Assembly: GCA_028684815.1 (NCBI GenBank)
Contig: JAQUFE010000008.1
Location: 1 to 64,000 of the forward strand
Source: Sulfurimonas sp.
Lineage (GTDB): Bacteria > Campylobacterota > Campylobacteria > Campylobacterales > Sulfurimonadaceae
Reading direction: 5' to 3'
DNA: 64,000 nt
The translations under genes were made by a program, and so were the position numbers. Below, in pieces: positions 39,187 through 48,802 of the stretch; position 1 is the first letter of the stretch; each line of letters begins with the position of its first letter. The notes under the pieces were generated by a model, which did not search any database, was not told the DNA's origin, and worked only from the letters and a program-made list of their open reading frames with translations.

Positions 39187-40107
39187 ATGAAAATAGCACA
39201 AAATGTTACTGAATTGATTGGAAACACTCCACTTGTAAAGATAAATAGCATCTCAAATGAGACAAACACGACCATACTCGGCAAATGCGAGTTTTTGAAT
39301 CCTACTAGCTCTGTAAAAGATAGAATTGCTCTCGCTATGATTGATGTGGCAATAGCTGATGGACTGATAAACAAAGAGACTCTTATCATCGAGCCAACGA
39401 GTGGAAATACTGGGATTGGGCTTGCAATGGTTTGTGCTTCAAAAGGTTTAAAGCTCACTCTTACTATGCCAGAATCTATGAGTCTTGAGAGACGTCAACT
39501 ACTCACTGCACTTGGTGCTAACATAGTTTTAACTCCAGCTCCACTTGGAATGAAGGGTGCGATTGATGAGGCTGCTAAGTTAAATGAAGAGAATAAAAAT
39601 AGTTTCATGCCTCAACAGTTTAACAACCCAGCAAATCCTGCTGTGCATAAAGAGACTACTGCACAGGAGATATTAAGAGATACAGATGGCAAGATTGACA
39701 TCTTTGTTGCAGCAGTTGGAACTGGTGGCTCTTTAACGGGAATAGGAGAAGCTCTAAGAGAGCACAATCCTAACATAGAGATTATCGCAGTTGAGCCAAC
39801 AAGTTCGCCTGTTCTCTCTGGAGGAAAAGCAGGGCCTCATAAGATTCAAGGCATCGGTGCTGGTTTTACTCCAAAAGTACTAAACTGTGACCTCTTCAAT
39901 GAAGTTATCCAAGTAAGTGATGAAGATGCTTTTGCCTCTTCAAAAGATTTAGCAAAGAGTGATGGACTTTTAGTTGGCATCTCAGCTGGAGCAAATGCTT
40001 ACGCTGCAAAACTTGTGGCCCAAAGAGAGCAAAATAGAGGAAAAACGATAGTTACAATTCTTTGTGATACGGGAGAGAGATACCTTAGTACTGCTCTTTA
40101 CTCGTAA
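39187..40107 (+). CDS. cysK: Cysteine synthase
   Basis: IGNTPLVKINSIS...EFLNPTSSVKDRIALAM...EPTSGNTGIGLAMVCASKG...GTGGSLTGIGEAL. Confidence 0.95.
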   Translation: MKIAQNVTELIGNTPLVKINSISNETNTTILGKCEFLNPTSSVKDRIALAMIDVAIADGLINKETLIIEPTSGNTGIGLAMVCASKGLKLTLTMPESMSLERRQLLTALGANIVLTPAPLGMKGAIDEAAKLNEENKNSFMPQQFNNPANPAVHKETTAQEILRDTDGKIDIFVAAVGTGGSLTGIGEALREHNPNIEIIAVEPTSSPVLSGGKAGPHKIQGIGAGFTPKVLNCDLFNEVIQVSDEDAFASSKDLAKSDGLLVGISAGANAYAAKLVAQREQNRGKTIVTILCDTGERYLSTALYS

Positions 40108-40121
40108 TTGGATGATAATAT

Positions 40122-41444
40122 ATGAAAAAAAATAACGACATTTTTAGACCTTTTGTAGATGCAGATATAAGTTTTAGTGAAATTTCCGAGGATATCATCG
40201 GGGTAAATAAAGAAAATTACTTTGACTATACGGCATCTGGGCTTGCCTTTAAACCTATAGAGGATAGACTTCAAGAGGTTTTACAAACTTACGCAAACAC
40301 TCACTCAGAGTTTGCAAGTGATGCTAAAACTACCTCTTTTTACTACGATATAGCGAGAGAAAATCTTAAAAAGCATCTTGAGCTTGAGAGTGACTTTGTT
40401 CTGCTTCCTTGTGGAAGTGGAGCAACTGGCGCTATCAAGAAGTTTCAAGAGCTATTAGGGCTCTACATCCCACCAGCAACTAGAGCTAGATTTAAGATAG
40501 ATTTGAAGATGCAAAAGCCTCTTATCATCATAGGACCATTTGAGCATCACTCTAATGAGATAAGCTATAGAGAGGGAGTTTGTGACACTCTAAGAGTCCC
40601 TCTTGATATGACTGGAAATGTGGACTTAGAATTTTTAGCAGATGCACTAGAGAAAAACAAGCATCGAGAGTTAATTGGTGCATTTTCTACAGCTTCAAAT
40701 GTAACTGGCATCATCCCTCCATACGTGGAGATATCCAAACTACTTAGAAGCTATGGGGCTATTGTAGCCTTTGATAGTGCGGCATCTTCGCCATGCCTCA
40801 ATGTTGACTCTCGGTTATTTGATGCTCTATTTTTATCGCCTCACAAGCTTTTGGGTGGACCTGGAACTTGTGGACTTTTGGCCATTAGAAAAAAGCTTAT
40901 AAATGAGAAAGATTCCCCTACTTTTGCAGGTGGAGGAACTGTGGCTTATGTCTCGCCAGATGAGCATATCTTTAACTCTGATATTGAGATTCGTGAAGAT
41001 GCAGGAACTCCTGCAATACTCCAACTCATAAAAGCTTCTTTTGCTTATCAACTAAGGGGTGAGATAGGGATTAAACGGATTCAAGAGAGAAAAGTCGAGC
41101 TATTTAAGATTCTAAAAGAGTCACTAAAAGATGTAGGCGAACACACCATCTATGGGCAAAATCAAGCTCATAGTAGTGTCGGCATCTTAGCTATAAACTT
41201 TCACGGAGTAACACCTTATGAGCTTTGCGAAAAACTCTCGCTTAACTTTGGCATCCAAACAAGAGCAGGATGTAGTTGCGCAGGACCTTATGGGCATGAC
41301 CTCTTTGGGATAAGTAAGGTTTTAAACAAAAATGAAAAACCAAGCTGGCTAAGGATTAGCGTAAACTATACTCACAGCATAGAAAGCATAGAGCATCTAG
41401 TTGAAGCTCTAAAAATTTCAGTAAAAGAGCTAAAGAATAAATAA
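40122..41444 (+). CDS. Class V aminotransferase / cysteine desulfurase-like PLP enzyme
   Basis: FDYTASGLAFKPIED...SPHKLLGGPGTCGLL Lys motif; IQTRAGCSCAGPYGHDL. Confidence 0.85.
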   Translation: MKKNNDIFRPFVDADISFSEISEDIIGVNKENYFDYTASGLAFKPIEDRLQEVLQTYANTHSEFASDAKTTSFYYDIARENLKKHLELESDFVLLPCGSGATGAIKKFQELLGLYIPPATRARFKIDLKMQKPLIIIGPFEHHSNEISYREGVCDTLRVPLDMTGNVDLEFLADALEKNKHRELIGAFSTASNVTGIIPPYVEISKLLRSYGAIVAFDSAASSPCLNVDSRLFDALFLSPHKLLGGPGTCGLLAIRKKLINEKDSPTFAGGGTVAYVSPDEHIFNSDIEIREDAGTPAILQLIKASFAYQLRGEIGIKRIQERKVELFKILKESLKDVGEHTIYGQNQAHSSVGILAINFHGVTPYELCEKLSLNFGIQTRAGCSCAGPYGHDLFGISKVLNKNEKPSWLRISVNYTHSIESIEHLVEALKISVKELKNK

Positions 41445-41445
41445 C

Positions 41446-41617
41446 CGGACCTTCTGATTAATATATAAACTAGATTCCGTGTCAAGCACGGAATGACGGA
41501 ACATAAGGATCCAACTTAATACTCGTCATCCTGAACTTTCTTTGGGATCTAACCTGATATTCGTCATCCTGAACTTGATTCAGGATCTAACTTAATAATT
41601 CTTCAGAGCATTCAATT
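41446..41617 (-). repeat. Family A element, copy A5, duplicated right hairpin
   Basis: ggaccttctgattaatatataaactagattccgtgtcaagcacggaatgacgg...tcatcctgaacttgattcaggatctaacttaataattcttcagagcattcaatt. Confidence 0.85.
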
Positions 41618-41713
41618 GAACTAACATATAAGACACTAAGACAATAATTTGATAGTTAAACTTTGCTAATTTTATAGCAAATGTGCTTTGTTGAAAATAA
41701 TCTTATCTATATA

Positions 41714-42058
41714 CTAAAAATCTAGCTCTAGCTGCATCAAGTACATATCCTCTCCATCAAGGATATCAAGATCAGGACTCTGGCATGCAGGGCAATAATA
41801 CTCTATCCCTTCTATGGTTGATTCAACTAAACAGCTATTGCATTTAACAATAATTTGCTGCATATTTATAACAAACTCTGCCTCTTCGCAGAGTGTCTTT
41901 TCCTTAAATGTCTCAAATGCAGTTCTTAAAAGTTCAGGTTCAACACCACTCATCACGCCTATTTTTATGACAACTTTAGTTACTTTTTTTGCATTGTTCT
42001 TTATTGCATTCTCTTCACAAGAGTCTAAAAGAGACTGGACTATACTATATTCATGCAT
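41714..42058 (-). CDS. hypA: Hydrogenase nickel insertion protein HypA
   Basis: [18 protein letters not shown]...CNSC...[21 protein letters not shown]; Ni-binding MHE and two CxxC. Confidence 0.95.
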   Translation of the reverse strand: MHEYSIVQSLLDSCEENAIKNNAKKVTKVVIKIGVMSGVEPELLRTAFETFKEKTLCEEAEFVINMQQIIVKCNSCLVESTIEGIEYYCPACQSPDLDILDGEDMYLMQLELDF

Positions 42059-42062
42059 CTGT

Positions 42063-42260
42063 ATTCCTTGATTTTATTTTATAAAATAAAGGGAATCCTT
42101 TATTTATTTTATCACGATATCGAAAGTAATTCCGCTATCTACGCTAACGCTTGGTTTCCTTCGGCAGGAAGCCCATCGCACTGGTGCGATTTTAATGTTT
42201 TATCACGATATCGGAAGTAATTCCGCTATCTTTGCTAACTTTCCTTCGGCACTTGTGTCT
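42063..42260 (-). repeat. Family B 5'UTR element, copy B5 upstream of hypA, overlapping the 3' end of hypX
   Basis: Reverse strand: gcaccagtgcgatgggcttcctgccgaaggaaaccaagcgttagcgtagatagcgg..tccctttattttataaaataaaatcaaggaatacagATG(hypA). Confidence 0.85.
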
Positions 42261-43898
42261 CTTAAGTCTTTCTGGTGTTTGTAGAGAGCACACTTTATAT
42301 ACAAAATCATATCTTAGTTTATGAAAAGAGCTATCTTCTTCCCAAAACTCTCTATACATAACTCTTAACTCTTCTTCTTTTTTTTGCTCAATTAGGGAGC
42401 TATTTTGAGATAAACAGTCCTCTTTTTCATATAAAAAATCATCATAACTCTCCCCATCTTCGCATTGTTTTTGAGCAAACTCGTTTAAAGATTGAAAATA
42501 ACTAGCATATCCAAAAATTTTATCTATCATTCCTAGCTTAAGTGCACTATTTACACTGATGGGCAGACACTCATCTAAAAGTTCGCCTGCTTTTTCCTCG
42601 CCAACTCTTTTTGATAACGAAAAAGTGTGATATTCACTCCCACTTAGCCCCAAAGTTTTATAGTGCGGATTTAAAACCACTCCCTCTTGTGCTACTACGA
42701 AGTCACAGGCGAGTGCCAAAAAGACTCCGCCTGCTCCTGCATTTCTATGTAGAGATGCGATTGTTATAACTTCATCTGCAAAGAGTATAGACTTTACTAC
42801 ATCATTCATAGCATTTATATTACTCCAACCATCCTCGCCCTGCTTTTTTGAATCTTGTAAGATATTTAGATGGATGCCATTACTAAAAAAATCCTCTCCC
42901 CCCATCAAAACTATAACTTTGCAGCTCTCTTTTAAGTAGTCAAACGCATATTTTAACCTTATACACTGCTCAGAGTGCATGGCTCCGTTATGAAAATTAA
43001 AGTAGAGATATCCAACATCGTCTATAACTTTAGAACTAATCTCATGAAATGTTATATCTCCAACTTCACTAATCAGAGGTATTCGCACTTCCTTAACACC
43101 TTTTATCTTCTCTTTTAGAGCGTAAGTTGATGGAAGTTTAAATCTGCCAAGCTCTTGCATATGACTTATCCAGAGTGCTCCATCAACTGTGCCAACGCAA
43201 ACTGCACCATCTCTTTTTGCGATTATCTCTTTTGGTGCCCCTCTTAAACTCTCCTCTTGCCATGCACCAAAAAGATAGCACTCTAAGCCTAAAAACTCAT
43301 CTTTAACACCTGGATAACTATCACTCATATATATCTTTTTTATAATCTCTTTTGTAGTCTCTTTTTCCCAGTCTATGGCTCTATCTTGTTGTGAGAGATA
43401 GTGGTGCATCTCGGATTTTAACTGTGGAGTAGGTTTGAAATCTTTATTGGTTAAATTTGCAAGTAACTCTTTTAGAGCCTTTGATGCAGCACGCGCTACC
43501 TCATTTCTATAGATAGAAGCCTTGTAAGTACCACGCATCACAAATCTAACTTCTGCGTAAATATCTCCGCCATCAAGCTCTTCATTTGCCTTAAGGATTA
43601 CAACTCCCCACTCACTTTTTTCCTCTCTTATGGCATGATCTAGCGAGTTGTGACCTCTATCGCCTCTAATACCTGGATGGAGTATAAAAGTTGGAGTATT
43701 TAAAAATATCTCTTTTGGGAGATACTTTTTCAGATAGGGAGAAAAAATAATATCTGGCGCAAACTCTTCAACACTCTGCATCATCGCTTCACTACTTATT
43801 GCATACTGCACCGAGATTTCGTGATTCATATCTCGAAGCTCACAAAATAGCCGCTGAGTAAGAGAGTTAAAAGCCGATACGATGAGTAGTATTTTCAT
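42192..43898 (-). CDS. hypX: HypX/HoxX hydrogenase maturation protein (formyltransferase + enoyl-CoA hydratase domains)
   Basis: HPGIRGDRGHNSLDHAI...ELDGGDIYAEVRF formyltransferase-like; MGGEDFFSNGIHLNIL...NAGAGGVFLALACDFVVAQEGVVLNPHYKTLGLSGSEYHTF hydratase-like. Start trimmed from 43931. Confidence 0.9.
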   Translation of the reverse strand: MKILLIVSAFNSLTQRLFCELRDMNHEISVQYAISSEAMMQSVEEFAPDIIFSPYLKKYLPKEIFLNTPTFILHPGIRGDRGHNSLDHAIREEKSEWGVVILKANEELDGGDIYAEVRFVMRGTYKASIYRNEVARAASKALKELLANLTNKDFKPTPQLKSEMHHYLSQQDRAIDWEKETTKEIIKKIYMSDSYPGVKDEFLGLECYLFGAWQEESLRGAPKEIIAKRDGAVCVGTVDGALWISHMQELGRFKLPSTYALKEKIKGVKEVRIPLISEVGDITFHEISSKVIDDVGYLYFNFHNGAMHSEQCIRLKYAFDYLKESCKVIVLMGGEDFFSNGIHLNILQDSKKQGEDGWSNINAMNDVVKSILFADEVITIASLHRNAGAGGVFLALACDFVVAQEGVVLNPHYKTLGLSGSEYHTFSLSKRVGEEKAGELLDECLPISVNSALKLGMIDKIFGYASYFQSLNEFAQKQCEDGESYDDFLYEKEDCLSQNSSLIEQKKEEELRVMYREFWEEDSSFHKLRYDFVYKVCSLQTPERLKRHKCRRKVSKDSGITSDIVIKH

Positions 43899-43902
43899 CT
43901 CT

Positions 43903-44901
43903 TTAACAGATCCTAGGAAGAAGTTCACCACTTGGAGTATCTAAAAATCTAGAAGTTCCCCAGCTGCTCTTTAAGATAACTTTCTTTAGATGAGTGTCTG
44001 TTACCTTGCCAATTGTCGTGGCTTTTGAACAATTAGGAAATCCCTTTAAAATCTCAACTGCTCTTTGCGCATCTGTTTGATTTACAGCAAGCACAAAAGT
44101 ACCCTCATTTGCTAAAGTGGTCGCTTCAAAGCCTAGCATCTCACAGATACCTTTTACTTCATCGCTTACAGGAATATTCTCTTCTTCAACCTCAATGCAG
44201 ATATTTGACTGTTTTGCCCACTCATTTAAAACTGCGCTAACACCGCCTCTAGTGGCATCTCTCATGGCAGTTATTTTTATGTTCGCATCTAAAAGAGCTT
44301 TTACTTGAGGATAGAGCGATTCACAATCACTTTGAAGAGCACTACTCATCTCAATCCCCTCTCGAGCCACAAAAATAGCCGCCCCATGACACCCAATATC
44401 ACGGTTTACTATGATGATATCATCCTTGCTTATGTTGTTAGAACTGATACCTTTTTTTATAACTTCGCCGATCCCGCTAGTGTTTATAAAAATCTTATCA
44501 ACACTCCCACGAGGCACAACCTTAGTGTCACCACTAACAACAATAGCCCCATTAATCTCAAGCTCTTTTTTCATACTTCGCACGATTTTCTCTAACTCTC
44601 TTGTGCCAAAACCCTCTTCAATAATCACACTACAAGTAAGATATTTAGGCTTCGCACCCATCATAGCCAAATCATTACAAGTCCCACAAACAGCAAGTTT
44701 ACCGATGTCAGCTCCAGCAAAAAAGAGAGGTGAGACCGTAAAACTATCAGTAGAAAACGCAAGTTCGCCATTATGAATAATAGCCGCATCTTCACTTTTC
44801 TCTAAAATCTCATTTTTAAAAGCCTTATAAAAAACCTTAGAGATAAGTTCATTATTCTCCTCCCCACCATTCCCACAAGCTAAACTTATTGTTTTGTTCA
44901 T
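43903..44901 (-). CDS. hypE: Hydrogenase maturation protein HypE
   Basis: ACGNGGEENNELI...GDTKVVPRG...DATRGGVSAVLNEWA; C-terminal PRIC. Confidence 0.95.
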   Translation of the reverse strand: MNKTISLACGNGGEENNELISKVFYKAFKNEILEKSEDAAIIHNGELAFSTDSFTVSPLFFAGADIGKLAVCGTCNDLAMMGAKPKYLTCSVIIEEGFGTRELEKIVRSMKKELEINGAIVVSGDTKVVPRGSVDKIFINTSGIGEVIKKGISSNNISKDDIIIVNRDIGCHGAAIFVAREGIEMSSALQSDCESLYPQVKALLDANIKITAMRDATRGGVSAVLNEWAKQSNICIEVEEENIPVSDEVKGICEMLGFEATTLANEGTFVLAVNQTDAQRAVEILKGFPNCSKATTIGKVTDTHLKKVILKSSWGTSRFLDTPSGELLPRIC

Positions 44902-45896
44902 CTGTTTTTCTCCATATTTTTTATTTTATTCACTTCCCAATACCCACCTTTATTTGCACCGACTCTTTTTATCTTACTTTGTTCTTTTAACTCATTAATA
45001 TTTTTTTGCACCGTTCTTGTACCTATGTTACAAATAATCGAGAGTTGTTTGATTGTTATATATTTGTCTTTTATTATTTCGTTTAAAATTTGTTGTGCAT
45101 TTTGTTGTGCATTTTGTTGTGCATTATTTGGAATATTCTCTTTTTCTACACTTTTTAAAGTATCTAGTATTATTTCAAGCATATACTCTATAAAAGGGGT
45201 ACTTTCTCCTTGAGTTCCTGAATCTTCAAGTGCTTTGTAGTACTCATTTTGTCTTTGACGAATTATACTCTCTATGGGTATGTTAGCAAATATCTCTTTG
45301 AAGTTGTAGAGTATTAAAGATTGCCAAAATCTCCCAATCCTTCCATTACCATCATTAAAAGGGTGTATAAATTCAAATTCGTAATGAAATATTGAACTTT
45401 TTATCAATGGATGTTCATCAGAATTTTTTAGCCAATCAAACAGATCTTGCACCAACTCAGGTACTCTCTCATGAGGAGGAGCTACATGTGTTACACCCTT
45501 TTGTCCACCTACTCCTACATTTGCCACTCTATAGTGCCCACTATCTTTTAAAAGCTCTTGCATCAGTATTTTGTGCGATTTTAGCAGATCTTTTTGAGAT
45601 TTAAAATCAAGCTCTTGCATCGCGTCATAAAGTTCTATCGCACCTCTTGCTTCTGCAACCTCTCTAGGAGTTCCTAGAACTATTTTCCCCTCAAGTAGTG
45701 CAGTAATTTTCTCTTCATCAAGTGTGTTTCCCTCTATCTGCAGAGTTCCTGCCAATGTCTTTATGCGATTAGCTTTTCTAAGTTTAAAAGCTTGTTTTTT
45801 AAGCGAAGACAACTCACCGAGTTTCTCACTTATAAGGCTTACAAGGTTTAAAGTTTTGGATGTAATCGTAAACGGCGGTTTATAACTCATGCCCAA
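44898..45896 (-). CDS. Fic-family protein with C-terminal winged-helix domain
   Basis: HPFNDGNGRIGR motif; IEGNTL inhibitory-like motif; NAQQNAQQNAQQ linker then HTH (ITIKQLSIICNIGTRTVQKNINELKEQSKIKRVG). Confidence 0.9.
   Translation of the reverse strand: MGMSYKPPFTITSKTLNLVSLISEKLGELSSLKKQAFKLRKANRIKTLAGTLQIEGNTLDEEKITALLEGKIVLGTPREVAEARGAIELYDAMQELDFKSQKDLLKSHKILMQELLKDSGHYRVANVGVGGQKGVTHVAPPHERVPELVQDLFDWLKNSDEHPLIKSSIFHYEFEFIHPFNDGNGRIGRFWQSLILYNFKEIFANIPIESIIRQRQNEYYKALEDSGTQGESTPFIEYMLEIILDTLKSVEKENIPNNAQQNAQQNAQQILNEIIKDKYITIKQLSIICNIGTRTVQKNINELKEQSKIKRVGANKGGYWEVNKIKNMEKNR
45090..45124. repeat. 12-nt in-frame tandem repeat (about 3 copies) in the Fic gene
   Basis: ttgttgtgcatt repeated, encodes NAQQNAQQNAQQ. 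Confidence 0.9.
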
Positions 45897-45921
45897 CTCC
45901 TCTTTATATCTATAATTTTAC

Positions 45922-46866
45922 TCATGTCAAGTTTAACTCTTCGCTAATATCTTTTATAAGTTTGCTTAGAGGGCGTTTGTGGAGGTCTTCATCACTCACA
46001 TATCCACATGTAACAAGTCTAAGCAAATCCTCACGGTTTTTAAATAGTGTTCCTTCGTATTTTTGCATAAGTTCATCTAGGTAGCTGTCGTTGTATATTT
46101 GGGCTTTTTGGATGAGTTCTAAAATTATATCTTTGTGGTTATCGTATAAGTCTTTGAGTTCAAAATCATTTAAATTGTTTTCAATTCTTTGTTTTTCATC
46201 AGTAGATATTTTTGCATCAAACTTATATTTAAAATTAAAGCCATTTTCTGAATAGTAAAAAGAACTTTTCTCTATTTGTAGTCCAAATTTCATATTTTTA
46301 TTAAAATCAAATCTTGTGTCATAAGGATTTATATATTTTTTGTCATCATTATCAAGTTTAATTTTATTGCATACTTTACATGATGGTATTAAATTATAAA
46401 AGGAAATTGCGAAAAATGGATATTTACTTTTTGGATAATAATGGTCTAATTCTGATGTTCTTTTTGTTTTATTTTTGATGTTATATATAGTATTTCGGTT
46501 GCAATATGGGCAAGTTTGAACTCCTAATAATTTCACTAATTCATAAGCTCTATAAGGTGTTTTTTTGCTATCTTCTTCAGTATAAAACTTTATAGCATCA
46601 TATTTATTTAAATAGTTATAAAGCGTTTTAAAATAGTTAAATGGCTTACAACACTTCCATTTATACATTTCTGATAACACTTCTAATTCATGTGGTTTTG
46701 CTAAAATTAATTTTTTAAAATCTAAACTATCCCCAAAACAGCTTTTAATTTTATCGTTAATTTCTTCTAAGGAATACCCACCTTCTTTGTTTTGTAGATA
46801 GTTTTTTATTACTTTATAATGATTTAGTGCTAAATCATCCAACTTTAAAGTTTCAATTTTAATCAT
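45922..46866 (-). CDS. HNH endonuclease, PtuB-like (TIGR02646-like)
   Basis: CPYCNRNTIYNIKNKTKRTSELDHYYPKSKYPFFAISFYNLIPSCKVCNKIK: two CxxC plus ELDHYYPKS HNH core; overlaps the ATPase gene by 4 nt. Confidence 0.82.
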   Translation of the reverse strand: MIKIETLKLDDLALNHYKVIKNYLQNKEGGYSLEEINDKIKSCFGDSLDFKKLILAKPHELEVLSEMYKWKCCKPFNYFKTLYNYLNKYDAIKFYTEEDSKKTPYRAYELVKLLGVQTCPYCNRNTIYNIKNKTKRTSELDHYYPKSKYPFFAISFYNLIPSCKVCNKIKLDNDDKKYINPYDTRFDFNKNMKFGLQIEKSSFYYSENGFNFKYKFDAKISTDEKQRIENNLNDFELKDLYDNHKDIILELIQKAQIYNDSYLDELMQKYEGTLFKNREDLLRLVTCGYVSDEDLHKRPLSKLIKDISEELNLT

Positions 46867-48509
46867 TGCTTTTTTCTTATCATTTCAATTCTATGCTTTA
46901 TAAATTCAAGCTCTTCTTCTAGTCTATCAAGATTATCTATTTTAGATAATCTTTTACTGTCCAATATTCTTTGAAGTTGATTTTTAATAATAGGCTCGCC
47001 GATTATATAGATAATATTTTCACAATAATCTATCTCTTCTTTTGATAAACTTTTCTGGTTTAAATATTGAATAGCTTTATCTATTTTCCCTTTCGCAAAC
47101 TCCCCCATAAGCCCATCTTTCATAAAAAAACCGTGAGAAAGTAGAGTGTGGATATTTGCTCCGAAAGTGTTTAAATTTACTCTATTTGTAGCATTTACAC
47201 ATTCACCAGTTTTCTCATCTTTTTTTAAAAATATTACATTTTCTTTTGGGAGATCTGATAAGAGAAAAGGGGAATGACTAGTAAAAATAAAATGATAATT
47301 TTTTTTCATTTGTATAAGCAAATTGGACAATTCATTTATATAATTTTTTTGCCAATTTGGATGTAATGATATTTCAGGTTCATCAAATAAAAAAAGTAAA
47401 TTATCATTTTTTGATTTTTGTGAATTATAATATATATTCAATAATTGCCCGAATAATGTTTTTTCCCCATGACTCAAATCACTATATCTTCTATTTTTCT
47501 CATCGATAAAATCATATTCAAAAAAATCACTATATTTATCTATATATACTTCTTTTTCTTTTTTTTCTAATGCACTAACTTCTTTCGCTAACATTTCGCC
47601 TAATTCTTCAGAAATTTTAAAATATCTATTAAAATCATCTTCTGAAATAACTTCTATATTTTGAGCTTTTAATGTATCTTCTACTTTTTCTTTTGTTAAA
47701 TTAAAGTCATGAGTATCTTCCTTGTGTTCTATTAATATTAGTATTAAAAATTGAAAATATTTATCATTATGTAAGCTTTCAAAATTTGCAATTTGAGTTT
47801 GCTGTTCATCACTAGTATTTTTAATATATATATCATCCCGTTCATATCTAGATAATGGATACAATTTATCATTTGTAATTAGTTGTACAAATTTTCTTTC
47901 AAAATCACATAATCTTATTTCAATTTTAGTTGGTAAATACATAAAAGAAGATAGTTGAAAATTCTCACTTTGCGAGTAATTAGAAACTATCATTTTTGCT
48001 ATTGAAGAATTATCAAATAATAACTGATTTTTTATCTTAATATCACTTGAGTAAACATAATAATCTAAGATATTTTCAATTTTGTCATCCTCATTAAAAG
48101 TATTGGAATCATGATTATTTATTGATTTTATTTTATAGGTTTTATCTTTTATTTTAAAGGCTAAAGAAAATTTATTGCTATGCTCTGTATCAACAATCAA
48201 ATTTCTATTTTTATTATATTCAATACGAAATATTTCAGCTAAAAATTCTAAAACACTACTTTTTCCACTCCCATTTTCTCCAACAATAGCAGTTATATTA
48301 ATATTCTCACCAAAAAAGTTTTCTACAAACTCTTTTGGATTAATAACTAATTCACATTTATCTTTTAGCCTCTCTTTTTCTTTGCCATTTTCATCAGTAT
48401 ACTTTTCATATTCTGCTTTAAAATCACATGTAAACCTAGGCGAAAAGTTAAACCCTTGATTTTTTATATTTTTATACTCTTCTACCCAAAGATATACTAA
48501 CTCCACCAT
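46863..48509 (-). CDS. AAA/ABC-type ATPase, PtuA-like (Septu-type defence)
   Basis: AIVGENGSGKSSVLEFL Walker A; SDLSHGEKTLFGQLL signature; LLFLFDEPEISLHPNWQ Walker B; HFIFTSHSPFLLSDLP; NTFGANIHTLLSHGFFMKDGLMGEFA. Confidence 0.85.
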   Translation of the reverse strand: MVELVYLWVEEYKNIKNQGFNFSPRFTCDFKAEYEKYTDENGKEKERLKDKCELVINPKEFVENFFGENINITAIVGENGSGKSSVLEFLAEIFRIEYNKNRNLIVDTEHSNKFSLAFKIKDKTYKIKSINNHDSNTFNEDDKIENILDYYVYSSDIKIKNQLLFDNSSIAKMIVSNYSQSENFQLSSFMYLPTKIEIRLCDFERKFVQLITNDKLYPLSRYERDDIYIKNTSDEQQTQIANFESLHNDKYFQFLILILIEHKEDTHDFNLTKEKVEDTLKAQNIEVISEDDFNRYFKISEELGEMLAKEVSALEKKEKEVYIDKYSDFFEYDFIDEKNRRYSDLSHGEKTLFGQLLNIYYNSQKSKNDNLLFLFDEPEISLHPNWQKNYINELSNLLIQMKKNYHFIFTSHSPFLLSDLPKENVIFLKKDEKTGECVNATNRVNLNTFGANIHTLLSHGFFMKDGLMGEFAKGKIDKAIQYLNQKSLSKEEIDYCENIIYIIGEPIIKNQLQRILDSKRLSKIDNLDRLEEELEFIKHRIEMIRKKQ

Positions 48510-48529
48510 TTAGCCTTTTTTAGTAATTT

Positions 48530-48802
48530 TTATCTCTCTTGCCATTTAAAAATATCAAGTATTAAAAGTTTTTCACTCTCAATTTTATATATAATTGTAT
48601 AGCCATAGTAAATCAAATCTCTATAACTTTCATCATCAAAATATATTGATTTTCTGTGTTTTTTAGGAAAATTTATTAAGTTGTTAATTTGCTTGTTTAG
48701 TTTGTTTTCGAATTTTTTTGCAGCTAAAGGTTTGTCATTTTTAATATAAGCGATAATGCTCATTAAGCCATAGATATACTTTGGCTTTTTTTCTATCATC
48801 AT
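48530..48802 (-). CDS. RelE/ParE-type toxin
   Basis: 90 aa; KPKYIYGLMSIIAYIKNDKPLAAKKFENKLNKQINNLINFPKKHRKSIYFDDESYRDLIYYGYTIIYKIESEKLLILDIFKW is ParE/RelE-like. Confidence 0.8.
   Translation of the reverse strand: MMIEKKPKYIYGLMSIIAYIKNDKPLAAKKFENKLNKQINNLINFPKKHRKSIYFDDESYRDLIYYGYTIIYKIESEKLLILDIFKWQER

Noticed and set aside
38905-39201. ORF of 98 aa on minus strand
   Set aside because: Lies entirely in the family-B repeat upstream of cysK; no recognisable protein features.
44117-44776. Plus-strand ORFs opposite hypE
   Set aside because: Antisense to a clearly coding hypE; no protein-family signal.
45922-48509. Retron-associated PtuAB
   Set aside because: No reverse transcriptase ORF or msr/msd-like region is visible in the adjacent sequence; stand-alone Septu-like is the simpler reading.
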